NCBI GenBank assembly: GCA_002402585.1
Contig: DHGC01000062.1
Location: forward strand, 1 to 17,067
From: Erysipelotrichaceae bacterium UBA4808
GTDB lineage: Bacteria; Bacillota_I; Bacilli_A; Erysipelotrichales; Erysipelotrichaceae
Length of the DNA stretch: 17,067 nucleotides
Reading direction: 5' to 3'
Part shown: positions 1-7,641 of the stretch, piece by piece
Numbering within the stretch: position 1 is the stretch's first letter
Layout of the letters: every line of letters begins with the position of its first letter
Position numbers and translations under genes: made by a program
The notes under the pieces: generated by a model
The model's input: only the letters and a program-made list of their open reading frames with translations
The model's database searches: none
What the model was told of the DNA's origin: nothing

Positions 1-1
1 A

Positions 2-769
2 ATACTCTTCATCGCAATGATGATGATGGTGGCTTGTACGCAAGCACCAGTCGAAGGGGATTTGAGTTTGAAGACCATTGAAGACAATGGCAAGATGATT
101 GTTGGATTTACCGAATATCCACCAATGGGGTTTAAAGAAAACGGTGAAGTCACGGGTTTCGATATCGACATCGCTAAAGAAGTCGCAGAGCGATTAGGTG
201 TAGAAGCGGAGTTCGTGTACATTGACTGGGATGCGAAAGTCTTAGAGCTCAATGGTAAGAACATTGATATGATTTGGAATGGTTTGACCATCACCGCGGA
301 TCGTGAAAAGGAAATCTTATTCTCGAAGCCTTATTTCGATAATCGTATCGTCATCATCAGTTTGAAAGATTCCGGCATCGATAAGATTGCGGATTTAAGT
401 GCCATGAAGGTTGGGGTTGAACTTCAAAGTTCGGGTCAAGCTGCGGTTGAAGGCAATGATGTCTTTGCATCCATTGATGAATTGGTTAAATATACGACGA
501 TTACAGAAGCCATCTTAGACCTTAAAGCCGGAGGCATCGATGCGATCGTTGCGGACGAAATCTTTGCGCGTTACGCAGTTTCTAAAGAAACGGACCAATA
601 CCAAGTCGCAACAGAAGTCTTCAATTCTGAAAACTATGGCATTGGCTTTAGATTGGAAGATGTTGCACTTCGCGATAAAGTCGATGCGATCATTGATGAA
701 ATGGCAGCCGATGGTACGGCGACTGAAATTTCAATGAAGTGGTTTGGCGAAGATTTGTTGAAACGATGA
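2..769 (+). CDS. Polar amino acid ABC transporter substrate-binding lipoprotein (5' partial)
   Basis: Extracytoplasmic solute-binding protein of family 3, which captures a polar amino acid and delivers it to the membrane permease. The reading frame is open to the left edge of the window, so the true start lies upstream. The first visible residues (I-L-F-I-A-M-M-M-M-V-A-C) are the hydrophobic end of a signal peptide closing with a lipobox; the Cys codon at 35-37 would be the lipidated first residue of the mature protein, tethering it to the membrane. Family hallmarks follow: an early G-F-T-E-Y-P-P-M-G-F strand, the G-F-D-I-D-I-A-K-E-V signature, and a later G-I-D-A-I-V-A-D segment typical of the second lobe. 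The stop overlaps the next gene's start by 4 bases (ATGA at 766-769), so the three transporter genes form one operon. The specific amino acid cannot be read from the sequence. Confidence 0.93.
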   Translation: MLFIAMMMMVACTQAPVEGDLSLKTIEDNGKMIVGFTEYPPMGFKENGEVTGFDIDIAKEVAERLGVEAEFVYIDWDAKVLELNGKNIDMIWNGLTITADREKEILFSKPYFDNRIVIISLKDSGIDKIADLSAMKVGVELQSSGQAAVEGNDVFASIDELVKYTTITEAILDLKAGGIDAIVADEIFARYAVSKETDQYQVATEVFNSENYGIGFRLEDVALRDKVDAIIDEMAADGTATEISMKWFGEDLLKR

Positions 770-1407
770 CGTATTGGTTAGAGATCCTTCCACCGATTGT
801 GGAAGGATTTAAAATTTCACTCTTTGTCTATGCTGTCACGATGGTGTTTGCTTTACCCATAGGCATGGGCTTTGGATTACTTGCGGACATCGTCAAACCT
901 TCCCGGAAATTCATTGCCATCTTCACTTGGATCATTCGTGGGACACCTTTATTGTTACAGCTGTATATCACGATGTATGCTATTCCTTTGATCATTCCAA
1001 TGCGAATGAATCGATTGTTCGCTGGATCCATCACATTCATCATCAATTATGCGGCATACTTTACGGAAATATTTAGAAGTGGCTTAGCCATCATCCCCTT
1101 AGGACAATGGCAAGCCGGTGAAGTCCTAGGCTTAAAGAAAAGCGAGATCATATGGCACATCATTCTTCCGCAAATGTTTCGCAATACCTTATTACCCCTC
1201 ATCAATGAGGCCATTACCTTAGTTAAAGATACTTCTTTGCTTGCGGCAATTGCGATTGGTGAAATGCTTAGAAATGCGAAGGAGTTGGTTACCAAGGACT
1301 TTAGAATCGATGCCTTGGTGATTGCAGGTTTATTTTATCTAATGTTTAGTTTGGTTGTCGTACAAATAAGTAAACGACTTGAACAGAAATTATTGAGGCA
1401 ACGCTGA
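766..1407 (+). CDS. Polar amino acid ABC transporter permease
   Basis: Inner membrane channel subunit of the amino acid importer, of the HisM/GlnP type (213 residues, the usual length). About five hydrophobic segments are visible, starting at residues 15-40. The motif R-G-T-P-L-L-L-Q-L at 58-66 is characteristic of this family, and the cytoplasmic EAA loop that docks on the ATPase is at 117-136 (QAGEVLGL to ILPQ). I chose the ATG at 766, which overlaps the stop of the binding protein as ATGA; an upstream in-frame GTG at 739 would add nine residues with no family resemblance. It ends in a TGATG overlap with the ATPase gene, consistent with translational coupling. It probably forms a homodimer, since only one permease gene is present. 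Confidence 0.93.
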   Translation: MTYWLEILPPIVEGFKISLFVYAVTMVFALPIGMGFGLLADIVKPSRKFIAIFTWIIRGTPLLLQLYITMYAIPLIIPMRMNRLFAGSITFIINYAAYFTEIFRSGLAIIPLGQWQAGEVLGLKKSEIIWHIILPQMFRNTLLPLINEAITLVKDTSLLAAIAIGEMLRNAKELVTKDFRIDALVIAGLFYLMFSLVVVQISKRLEQKLLRQR

Positions 1408-2087
1408 TGATTGAGGTAAAACAGTTAAGTTATGCTTATGCCAAAGACTTGGTCTTAAGGGATGTAAGCTTTAATATCCAAGCCAATGAGATTGTTGGAA
1501 TTCTTGGTTTGAGCGGGAGTGGCAAGACAACTTTACTAAAAATCTTGAGCGGTTTGCTTAAGCCTAAACAAGGTACCTATCTCGTGGAAGGGCAATCTGC
1601 ATATCTCAAAGGGAAGCGTAATCCAGTTTTGAGTCAAGAATTGGGTGTCGTTTTTCAAGAATATCAACTTTTCATGCACTTATCGGTCATCGATAATTTG
1701 ATTCTACCGTATCGCTTACGTTTCAATGTGAGCAAGGAAGAAGCCAAAATCAAAGCTTTGGAACACCTTGAGCAATTTGGTTTGCTTCAACAAAAGGATC
1801 AGTTTCCCAATGAGTGTTCAGGTGGTCAGCAACAACGCATCGCAATCGCACGGGCTTTGATTCTCAATCCTCGTGTTCTACTGATTGATGAACCAACCGC
1901 TGCCTTGGACTCGGAGAACACGCAGAATGTCGCAAACTTATTGAAGTCGCTCAATAAAAAAGGGCTGACCGTGATTGTGATAACGCACGATCTGCCCTTT
2001 GCTCAGTCTTTGTGTCAACGCGTGATTGAACTCAATCAAGGTAATTTGATCAAAGATATGGATGCTAAGGATTATTTTAAGGCTTGA
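1407..2087 (+). CDS. Polar amino acid ABC transporter ATP-binding protein
   Basis: ATPase that powers the amino acid importer (226 residues; family members are usually about 240). All nucleotide-binding motifs are present: Walker A G-L-S-G-S-G-K-T at 34-41, Q-loop Gln at 84 (V-V-F-Q-E), signature C-S-G-G-Q at 137-141, Walker B V-L-L-I-D-E at 157-162 and the switch His at 194 (I-T-H-D). The signature begins with Cys instead of the common Leu, a tolerated change. The start ATG at 1407 shares its A with the preceding TGA, and a GAGG sits just upstream. The last 16 bases overlap the 3' end of the minus-strand B12-domain gene, so the two operons run into each other without a separating terminator. 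Confidence 0.94.
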   Translation: MIEVKQLSYAYAKDLVLRDVSFNIQANEIVGILGLSGSGKTTLLKILSGLLKPKQGTYLVEGQSAYLKGKRNPVLSQELGVVFQEYQLFMHLSVIDNLILPYRLRFNVSKEEAKIKALEHLEQFGLLQQKDQFPNECSGGQQQRIAIARALILNPRVLLIDEPTAALDSENTQNVANLLKSLNKKGLTVIVITHDLPFAQSLCQRVIELNQGNLIKDMDAKDYFKA

Positions 2088-3934
2088 TACGCCTTCAAAG
2101 CATTGAATTGAGCATATCGGATGCGCATCTGCGCATCTATTTTTTTGCCTTCTTCATCGATAAGAATCGTTGAGCCTTCATGATATGTCGACTTGTAATG
2201 CGTCGCATGTGGAAATTGTTCCTGATTGCCCCAAAGATATGGGGTTGGAAGATAGCCAAAGGCAAAGATGTCGTAAAGGCCTTGAGCAGAGTAAGGTTCA
2301 TGAACTGTTTGATCGATTGAATCTAAGATAATTTGTGCTTCCTTTACGAAATGATTTGTTTTAGCCTGAATCTCAGGTTCATAACACTGGGTATCGATTT
2401 GATGACTTGTCTTCATTTGGCGATACTTCTGTATGGCCGCATGGGTGATCTGAATGCTCTCATGAATGACTTCAGGCGTTGCCAAATAAAGAGCTTCACT
2501 GTAACTCACCACGTGCACAAGAGGTGGACTGAAACTGTCATTCGGTTCGATGTCATCCATTAACATGCTTACGACCGCCAATTGACGTTTTGCCATATCA
2601 ATGTCCGGTGCGAAGTAGTCCAAGCCTGCTCGTGGTTGAAGATACATTTTAAAGTCATCACTTATCAATGGCTTGATCAATTGAATGATGGCTCTAGCCT
2701 TAGCGAGATCAACGATGCCTGTCGTATAGCGTGGCGTATTCAACATGACCTGTAAAATGAAATCCTGAATGCCATGCTTCTTTGCGCTTCTGGCTGCCAA
2801 TACAGCCGATACGATATAAGTCACATCATCACTTCCCCTAAAGGCGAAATGATGCGGAATGTTGGGTTCGAAAGGTTTCTTAGTCTGCGCGATGTATTTC
2901 AAGGTTTCGATGTGTTCTTGAAGATTGGATAAAAGATCATTGGGACCTCGACCATCCAATTGATTGAACCACCAAAAGGAAAGGGCATGCCAAGCGATGT
3001 TGATGCTACGCTCATGGATTTTAGCAAGTTCAGGAACATTCTTTGTTCCTGCATAGGTTCTAAGTAAGAGTGGGCGTGATGCTTCATAGAGTTCTTGATA
3101 TTCAAGTTCGTTTTGAATCGGAACGCCACCACCATTACTCAAACCCGTCCAATCTTCATTGAAATTGGATTGGGTCAATTGTGATGAACCGATTGAGACG
3201 ATATCGAGATAACCTGCTTTGGCCATTTGCTTACACCAGTCTTTGAATAGATCCACAGCTTCCTTACGATTATGCAGATAGGGTCCAACATGGACTCGGG
3301 TTAAAGGTAGATTTTGTGATTTCTGATGATGCTTGATACGATCCACAATCCGATCACTTCGGGATCCAAAGCCTTCATATCCTGCCTTTGGAATCGGTTT
3401 GAAACTTAAGTGATCACCACTTTCAATCAATTCATTTGCATAACGTTTTAAGTCATCATCATAACGTGAGGATTCAATCAATTGTTTCGGTATTTCATCC
3501 TCATCCACACCCATCTTGATCAAACTGTCGCGTGGGCTTTCAGACCCAATGAAGCATTTGACCAATGCTTTATGTTCATCTTCAATCAAGCGACAACTCT
3601 CAGGCAATCCTGCAAAAAAGACAGTCTGAATAGTTCCACCATCATAAGTGAAACAGTGTTCCGTTTTTAATGCATGCACCAAATGACCCATGATCGATTT
3701 GGCATCTTTAGGATCCAAACGATAAGAAACCCCTAGGTGAGTGATGTCATGTTCCTTGATCCAAGCGATGATGCGATCCTTCTGAACACTGTGTTCAATT
3801 TCACGAACAGCCAGTGATAGGTGTTCATCCCCAACCCATACCTTTTGTCCACAGGCCTCAAGCTGACTCTTGATCGCATTGATGCCCAAGGTATGTGCGT
3901 CTAAGGAACTTTTAAGCAAACCGTAATGTTTCAT
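2072..3934 (-). CDS. Cobalamin-binding-domain protein with glutamate-mutase-E-like barrel
   Basis: A 620-residue protein of unestablished function. Residues 1-115 look like a B12-binding Rossmann domain: D-A-H-T-L-G at 12-17 fits the DxHxxG motif whose His coordinates cobalt in base-off B12 enzymes, followed by G-V-S-Y-R-L at 68-73 and F-F-A-G-L-P at 106-111, where mutases have SxL and GG. Residues 175-505 resemble the catalytic barrel of glutamate (methylaspartate) mutase subunit E: L-R-T-Y-A-G-T-K-N at 291-299 parallels the substrate-arginine region, and V-V-S-Y-S-E-A-L-Y-L-A-T at 475-486 parallels a late strand of that enzyme. In classical glutamate mutase the two parts are separate subunits; here they are fused in reverse order of the gene pair I know. 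It overlaps the dehydrogenase gene by 4 bases, so both are translated from one message. The assignment rests on motif recall, not alignment; substrate unknown. Confidence 0.62.
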   Translation of the reverse strand: MKHYGLLKSSLDAHTLGINAIKSQLEACGQKVWVGDEHLSLAVREIEHSVQKDRIIAWIKEHDITHLGVSYRLDPKDAKSIMGHLVHALKTEHCFTYDGGTIQTVFFAGLPESCRLIEDEHKALVKCFIGSESPRDSLIKMGVDEDEIPKQLIESSRYDDDLKRYANELIESGDHLSFKPIPKAGYEGFGSRSDRIVDRIKHHQKSQNLPLTRVHVGPYLHNRKEAVDLFKDWCKQMAKAGYLDIVSIGSSQLTQSNFNEDWTGLSNGGGVPIQNELEYQELYEASRPLLLRTYAGTKNVPELAKIHERSINIAWHALSFWWFNQLDGRGPNDLLSNLQEHIETLKYIAQTKKPFEPNIPHHFAFRGSDDVTYIVSAVLAARSAKKHGIQDFILQVMLNTPRYTTGIVDLAKARAIIQLIKPLISDDFKMYLQPRAGLDYFAPDIDMAKRQLAVVSMLMDDIEPNDSFSPPLVHVVSYSEALYLATPEVIHESIQITHAAIQKYRQMKTSHQIDTQCYEPEIQAKTNHFVKEAQIILDSIDQTVHEPYSAQGLYDIFAFGYLPTPYLWGNQEQFPHATHYKSTYHEGSTILIDEEGKKIDAQMRIRYAQFNALKAYQALK

Positions 3935-4995
3935 CGTGGACGGTATTGGTCAAAGAACGCGGACACATCGTTGCGACCAATTTCACTAAAATCGATGCCG
4001 TAGAGACTATTGGCGATATCCAATACCAATTGTAAATACTTGTGTGGCGTCCCCGCCAACTTCGCCAATTCCAGCATCGGTACGATGCCTGTTGGAATAT
4101 CTTCATAGATATACCGCGTGGTAATGTCCGTTGGTGAACCAATTTCATCATACTGACTGGTATTCTGTAAAGCAGAATAAAGATGGATGCCTTCACTGCC
4201 ATAGACATCCGCGAGCCAATCCTTGGCATTAGGCATTGGACAGTTGAAGTAATTCGCCAAGGCGATGCGTTCTTTATCCAGTTTCTCTAAGAACTTCGCA
4301 ATCATTGGAGTAATGCCATCTTTATAGTGTCTGTAATTTTCTTCACATTCAATACGCGCCAAGTTCATTAAGGCAGGGAAAGGATGAAAGATCATACCAA
4401 TGTTGGATAAGGATGTATAGAGAACTGATTCTTCCATTTTAATCATGGAGAAGGAGTGAATTAGTTCATCGTAGATGGTTTTGGAATGTTTTGGATTCAA
4501 GGCAGCCACATGTAATTTCTTTTTACGTGAAAAGATTTGACTGATCCCTGGACGGACCTTTCGTGAGGTCAATACAAAAGTATCGGTTTCACCGATTGGG
4601 ATATCAAGATCACACCCTGCATCTTTAAGATATTTATCAAACATGAATGCACCTAGGGTACGACCTGGATTGATGATGATCTTGTGATGAGTTTTCAAAA
4701 AGGGAGCCATTTGATTGGCGATATCTTGGTGCGCATGCGCTGGGATGCAAACCATGATGATTTCAGATTTGTCCAAGGTCTCTTTTAAACTTGAACTTGC
4801 GGTAATATCTTCAACCATGGTATTAATCATGCCTTGGAGTTCGATGCCACCATAGGCATTGATTTGATCGATGACCATTTTGGTTCGATTGTAAAGAACG
4901 GTAGGATTACCGAGATACTGTAAATAGGCAGCCAATGCTTGGCCACCATGTCCAGCTCCGATAACACAATAGTTTTTTGTGACACGTGTTGTCAT
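3931..4995 (-). CDS. NAD/NADP octopine/nopaline dehydrogenase family protein
   Basis: A 354-residue oxidoreductase of the opine dehydrogenase type. Such enzymes join an amino acid and a 2-oxo acid reductively, or run the reverse oxidation. The N-terminal Rossmann fold carries G-A-G-H-G-G at 13-18. N-P-G-R at 109-112 matches the nucleotide domain's later strand. The C-terminal domain has the F-H-P-F-P-A-L-M-N segment at 203-211, in which His204 aligns with the catalytic His of characterised opine dehydrogenases, and R-Y-I-Y-E-D-I-P-T-G at 294-303, the usual substrate-side Arg motif. An AAGGAG site (5001-5006) lies 5 bases before the ATG. It is the first gene of a two-gene unit with the B12-domain protein. 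Whether it acts on a true opine is unknown; many family members are uncharacterised. Confidence 0.82.
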   Translation of the reverse strand: MTTRVTKNYCVIGAGHGGQALAAYLQYLGNPTVLYNRTKMVIDQINAYGGIELQGMINTMVEDITASSSLKETLDKSEIIMVCIPAHAHQDIANQMAPFLKTHHKIIINPGRTLGAFMFDKYLKDAGCDLDIPIGETDTFVLTSRKVRPGISQIFSRKKKLHVAALNPKHSKTIYDELIHSFSMIKMEESVLYTSLSNIGMIFHPFPALMNLARIECEENYRHYKDGITPMIAKFLEKLDKERIALANYFNCPMPNAKDWLADVYGSEGIHLYSALQNTSQYDEIGSPTDITTRYIYEDIPTGIVPMLELAKLAGTPHKYLQLVLDIANSLYGIDFSEIGRNDVSAFFDQYRPR

Positions 4996-5040
4996 AGTTT
5001 CTCCTTATTATTGATTGAATAAACTTCTAAAACTAACCAC

Positions 5041-5049
5041 ATTTTAACA
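5041..5049 (-). promoter_or_regulatory. Extended -10 promoter candidate for the opine-dehydrogenase unit
   Basis: Read on the minus strand, TG-T-TAAAAT forms an extended -10 (5 of 6 matches to TATAAT plus the TGn element), about 45 bases before the start codon at 4995. No good -35 is visible at 16-18 bases, which extended -10 promoters tolerate. Sequence inspection only. Confidence 0.4.
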
Positions 5050-5130
5050 TTAAACCAAGCGTCTTCTTGCTGTATCGGTTAAGTTTTCGTCAAACATTCA
5101 CGCAAAATCTTAGTATTTCGTAAAGAAATA

Positions 5131-5183
5131 AAAGTTAATGTATAGGAATGTAAAATTATGAAAGTTAAAAATGATATTTTCAT
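5131..5183. repeat. Short direct and inverted repeats in the divergent promoter region
   Basis: AAAGTTAA occurs at 5131-5138 and again at 5161-5168, 30 bases apart (about three helical turns). ATGAAA (5158-5163) and TTTCAT (5178-5183) form an inverted repeat overlapping the -35 of the proposed gdhA promoter. The surrounding AT-rich 232-base region holds no gene. The motifs are short and could be chance in AT-rich DNA; they are candidate operator sites only. Confidence 0.3.
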
Positions 5184-5205
5184 TTCTTTGGGAATCAAGT
5201 ACACT
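5177..5205 (+). promoter_or_regulatory. Candidate promoter of the gdhA-serCA operon
   Basis: TTTTCA at 5177-5182 and TACACT at 5200-5205 with a 17-base spacer, each matching 4 of 6 consensus positions, sit just upstream of a strong GAGG ribosome binding site (5217-5220, 7 bases before the ATG at 5228). The match is weak, which would fit an activated or repressed promoter. A shifted -10 (ACTATA, 5203-5208) is possible. Confidence 0.35.
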
Positions 5206-5227
5206 ATAGGAAAAAAGAGGTCCCCTT

Positions 5228-6571
5228 ATGAAAAATCTTAGCTTGATCCAATTGCTTGAGCAGGTCAAATCTCGCAATCCTCACGAAATTGAGTTCCACC
5301 ATGCTGTGGAGGAAGTCTTAAATAGCTTGGAACCCTTATTTGAAGTCGAACCAAAATGGTTAAAGTCTGGTATCCTTGAACGCATTGTTGAACCGGAACG
5401 ACTCATCCATTTTCGCGTGAGCTGGGTTGATGATGGCGGTGTTGTTCGTGTCAATCGTGGTTTCAGAGTTCAGTTCAACAGCGCATTGGGGCCTTATAAA
5501 GGAGGCTTGCGTTTTCATCCTAGTGTCCGACCATCAATCATTAAATTCTTAGGCTTTGAGCAGTGTTTCAAAAACGCTTTGACGGGTTTACCCATGGGGG
5601 GAGGCAAAGGGGGTTCTGATTTTGATCCCAAAGGGAAGTCCGATGGTGAAATTATGCGCTTTTGTCAAGCTTTCATGAGTGAGTTGTATCGACATATTGG
5701 AAGTGACATCGATGTCCCTGCTGGTGACATGGGGGTTGGGGCACGTGAAATTGGATATCTCTACGGAATGTATAAAAAGTTATCCAATGTGCATGCGCAA
5801 GGTGTTTTGACGGGTAAATCTGTAAACTTTGGGGGTTCTTTGGTACGAACCCAAGCCACGGGTTATGGTTTGGTTTATTTTGTCCAAAACATGCTTAAGG
5901 ATAAAAATGAAGACTTTAAAGGGAAACGGGTCATTGTGTCGGGAAGTGGCAATGTCTCCATCTATGCGATTGAAAAAGCTCAGGAGCTCGGAGCTTTAGT
6001 AGTGGCATGTAGTGATTCCAATGGAACTATCGTTGATGAGAATGGTTTAGATTTAGCTTTAATTAAAGAAATCAAAGAAGTTAAACGTGAGCGGATTCAA
6101 CGTTATTGTAATGTTCACCCCAATGCCATTTATCATCCAGATCCAAAGGCACTGTATGATGTGCGTTGTGATATCGCACTACCGTGTGCGACCCAAGGTG
6201 AGATTCAAATTGAACAAGCTCAAAGCTTGTATGATAATGGTTGTCGATTTGTTGCGGAAGGTGCCAATATGCCCAGCAGTTTAAAAGCCATCCAATTCTT
6301 CCTTGATCAAGGGGTTTATTTTGGACCAGCCAAAGCAGCAAATGCTGGTGGTGTCGCAACATCAGGTCTTGAAATGAGTCAAAACAGTTTACGTCTCGCT
6401 TGGGCCTTTGAAGAGGTGGACCAACGTCTACATGGGATCATGGATCAAATCTATGCGCAAGCGAAGCAAACAGCCATTGTATACAAGGATCCCGATAATT
6501 TGGTCATGGGTTCAAACATCGCATCGTTCAAGCGTTTGGCTGAAGCGATGTTGGCTCAAGGTGTCCTTTGA
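5228..6571 (+). CDS. gdhA: Glutamate dehydrogenase, hexameric, probably NADP-dependent
   Basis: Interconverts 2-oxoglutarate plus ammonium and glutamate; probably biosynthetic here. At 447 residues it has the standard length of small hexameric GDHs. Visible residues: G-P-Y-K-G-G-L-R-F at 88-96 with substrate-binding Lys91, L-P-M-G-G-G-K-G-G at 121-129 with catalytic Lys127, and V-P-A-G-D-M-G at 164-170 with catalytic Asp168. The cofactor domain carries G-S-G-N-V-S at 240-245, followed by A-C-S-D-S-N-G at 261-267; this Ser-Asp-Ser arrangement resembles the NADP-specific E. coli type. It is first in an operon whose next gene, serC, consumes glutamate as amino donor, so it likely supplies nitrogen to serine synthesis. 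Its TGA shares a base with the serC ATG (TGATG). Confidence 0.96.
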   Translation: MKNLSLIQLLEQVKSRNPHEIEFHHAVEEVLNSLEPLFEVEPKWLKSGILERIVEPERLIHFRVSWVDDGGVVRVNRGFRVQFNSALGPYKGGLRFHPSVRPSIIKFLGFEQCFKNALTGLPMGGGKGGSDFDPKGKSDGEIMRFCQAFMSELYRHIGSDIDVPAGDMGVGAREIGYLYGMYKKLSNVHAQGVLTGKSVNFGGSLVRTQATGYGLVYFVQNMLKDKNEDFKGKRVIVSGSGNVSIYAIEKAQELGALVVACSDSNGTIVDENGLDLALIKEIKEVKRERIQRYCNVHPNAIYHPDPKALYDVRCDIALPCATQGEIQIEQAQSLYDNGCRFVAEGANMPSSLKAIQFFLDQGVYFGPAKAANAGGVATSGLEMSQNSLRLAWAFEEVDQRLHGIMDQIYAQAKQTAIVYKDPDNLVMGSNIASFKRLAEAMLAQGVL

Positions 6572-7641
6572 TGAATCCTTTATATAATTTTTCTGCGGGT
6601 CCAGCCATGGTTGATCCCGCTGTGATGCGTCAAATTCAAGATGAGCTTTTGAATTATAAGGATACAGGAATGTCCATCATGGAAATGAGTCACCGCTCTG
6701 CACTCTTCGAAGCGGTAGTGAATGATGCGAAAAATAATCTTAGACAATTAATGCAAATACCAGATAATTATGAGATTCTCTTTCTTCAAGGGGGAGCGAG
6801 TCTTCAATTCTCGATGATTCCAATGAATTTGATGCATACCCACAAAGCAGCAGCTTATTTGAATAGTGGTGTTTGGAGTCAAAAGGCAATTGATGAAGCG
6901 AAACGCCATGGGGAAGTCATTATTGTGGGTGATAATGCCGAGGTTGGATATAAACGACTACCTGAGTGTAATGTTTTACCTCTTGGCATGGATTATGCAT
7001 ACTATGTTTCCAACAATACAATCTATGGAACACAATTCAAACAGATTCCAATGGATCATGCTGTGTTGATTGCGGACATGAGTTCCGATATCTTGTCCAA
7101 GCCGATTGATGTGTCCAAGCATGGTTTGATTTTTGCGGGAGCGCAGAAGAATCTAGGTATTGCTGGGGTCACCATCGTAGTCATAAGAAAAGACTTGATA
7201 CGCGAAGACGTCGATGTGGATACGATGCTTCGTTATGCAACACATCAAAAAGCCAATTCTCTGTACAATACGCCCGCCAGTTTCAGTCTTTATGTCTTAA
7301 AGAAAGTTACGGATTGGTTGCTTGAAACAGGTTTAGAAACCATCACGAAACGCAATGAACACAAAGCGAGCATATTATACGAGGCCATTGATAAGAGCAC
7401 GCTCTTTTCAAATGATATTAAAGTCGAAGATCGATCCTTAATGAATGTCGTTTTCACAACAAACAACCCCAAGTTGGATGAAGCTTTCATCAGTTTTGCA
7501 AAGAAATATGACTGTGTGAACATTAAGGGTTATCGTAGTGTGGGTGGGATGCGCGCGAGTTTATACAATGCCATGCCTATCGAAGGCGTAAAGAAGTTGA
7601 TTGAAGCGATGCATGCATTTGAAGCGGGGGTGAAATTATGA
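6571..7641 (+). CDS. serC: Phosphoserine aminotransferase
   Basis: PLP enzyme that transfers the amino group of glutamate to 3-phosphohydroxypyruvate, giving O-phosphoserine (second step of serine synthesis; also acts in B6 synthesis in some bacteria). 356 residues, normal for the family. It opens with the diagnostic Y-N-F-S-A-G-P-A-M; S-H-R-S at 40-43 supplies the phosphate-binding His-Arg pair, G-G-A-S-L-Q-F at 74-80 the cofactor phosphate pocket, and Lys193 in F-A-G-A-Q-K-N-L-G is the Schiff-base lysine. I chose ATG 6571, with AAGGTG 7 bases upstream, over an in-frame TTG at 6568. It shares one base with gdhA and overlaps serA by four (ATGA at 7638-7641). Confidence 0.97.
   Translation: MNPLYNFSAGPAMVDPAVMRQIQDELLNYKDTGMSIMEMSHRSALFEAVVNDAKNNLRQLMQIPDNYEILFLQGGASLQFSMIPMNLMHTHKAAAYLNSGVWSQKAIDEAKRHGEVIIVGDNAEVGYKRLPECNVLPLGMDYAYYVSNNTIYGTQFKQIPMDHAVLIADMSSDILSKPIDVSKHGLIFAGAQKNLGIAGVTIVVIRKDLIREDVDVDTMLRYATHQKANSLYNTPASFSLYVLKKVTDWLLETGLETITKRNEHKASILYEAIDKSTLFSNDIKVEDRSLMNVVFTTNNPKLDEAFISFAKKYDCVNIKGYRSVGGMRASLYNAMPIEGVKKLIEAMHAFEAGVKL

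Noticed and set aside
1..40. Run of four Met codons as the true start of the binding protein
   Set aside because: The frame stays open and hydrophobic upstream to the window edge, and a start at 17 would leave too short a signal peptide before the lipobox Cys.
3912..4229. 105-codon minus-strand open frame inside the opine-dehydrogenase gene
   Set aside because: It lies within a conserved gene in another frame, has no recognisable domain and no independent ribosome binding site.
4996..5130. Cobalamin riboswitch upstream of the B12-domain unit
   Set aside because: I looked for the conserved B12-box and the extended structured leader. The leader is short (the -10 is about 45 bases from the start), and no such box was seen.
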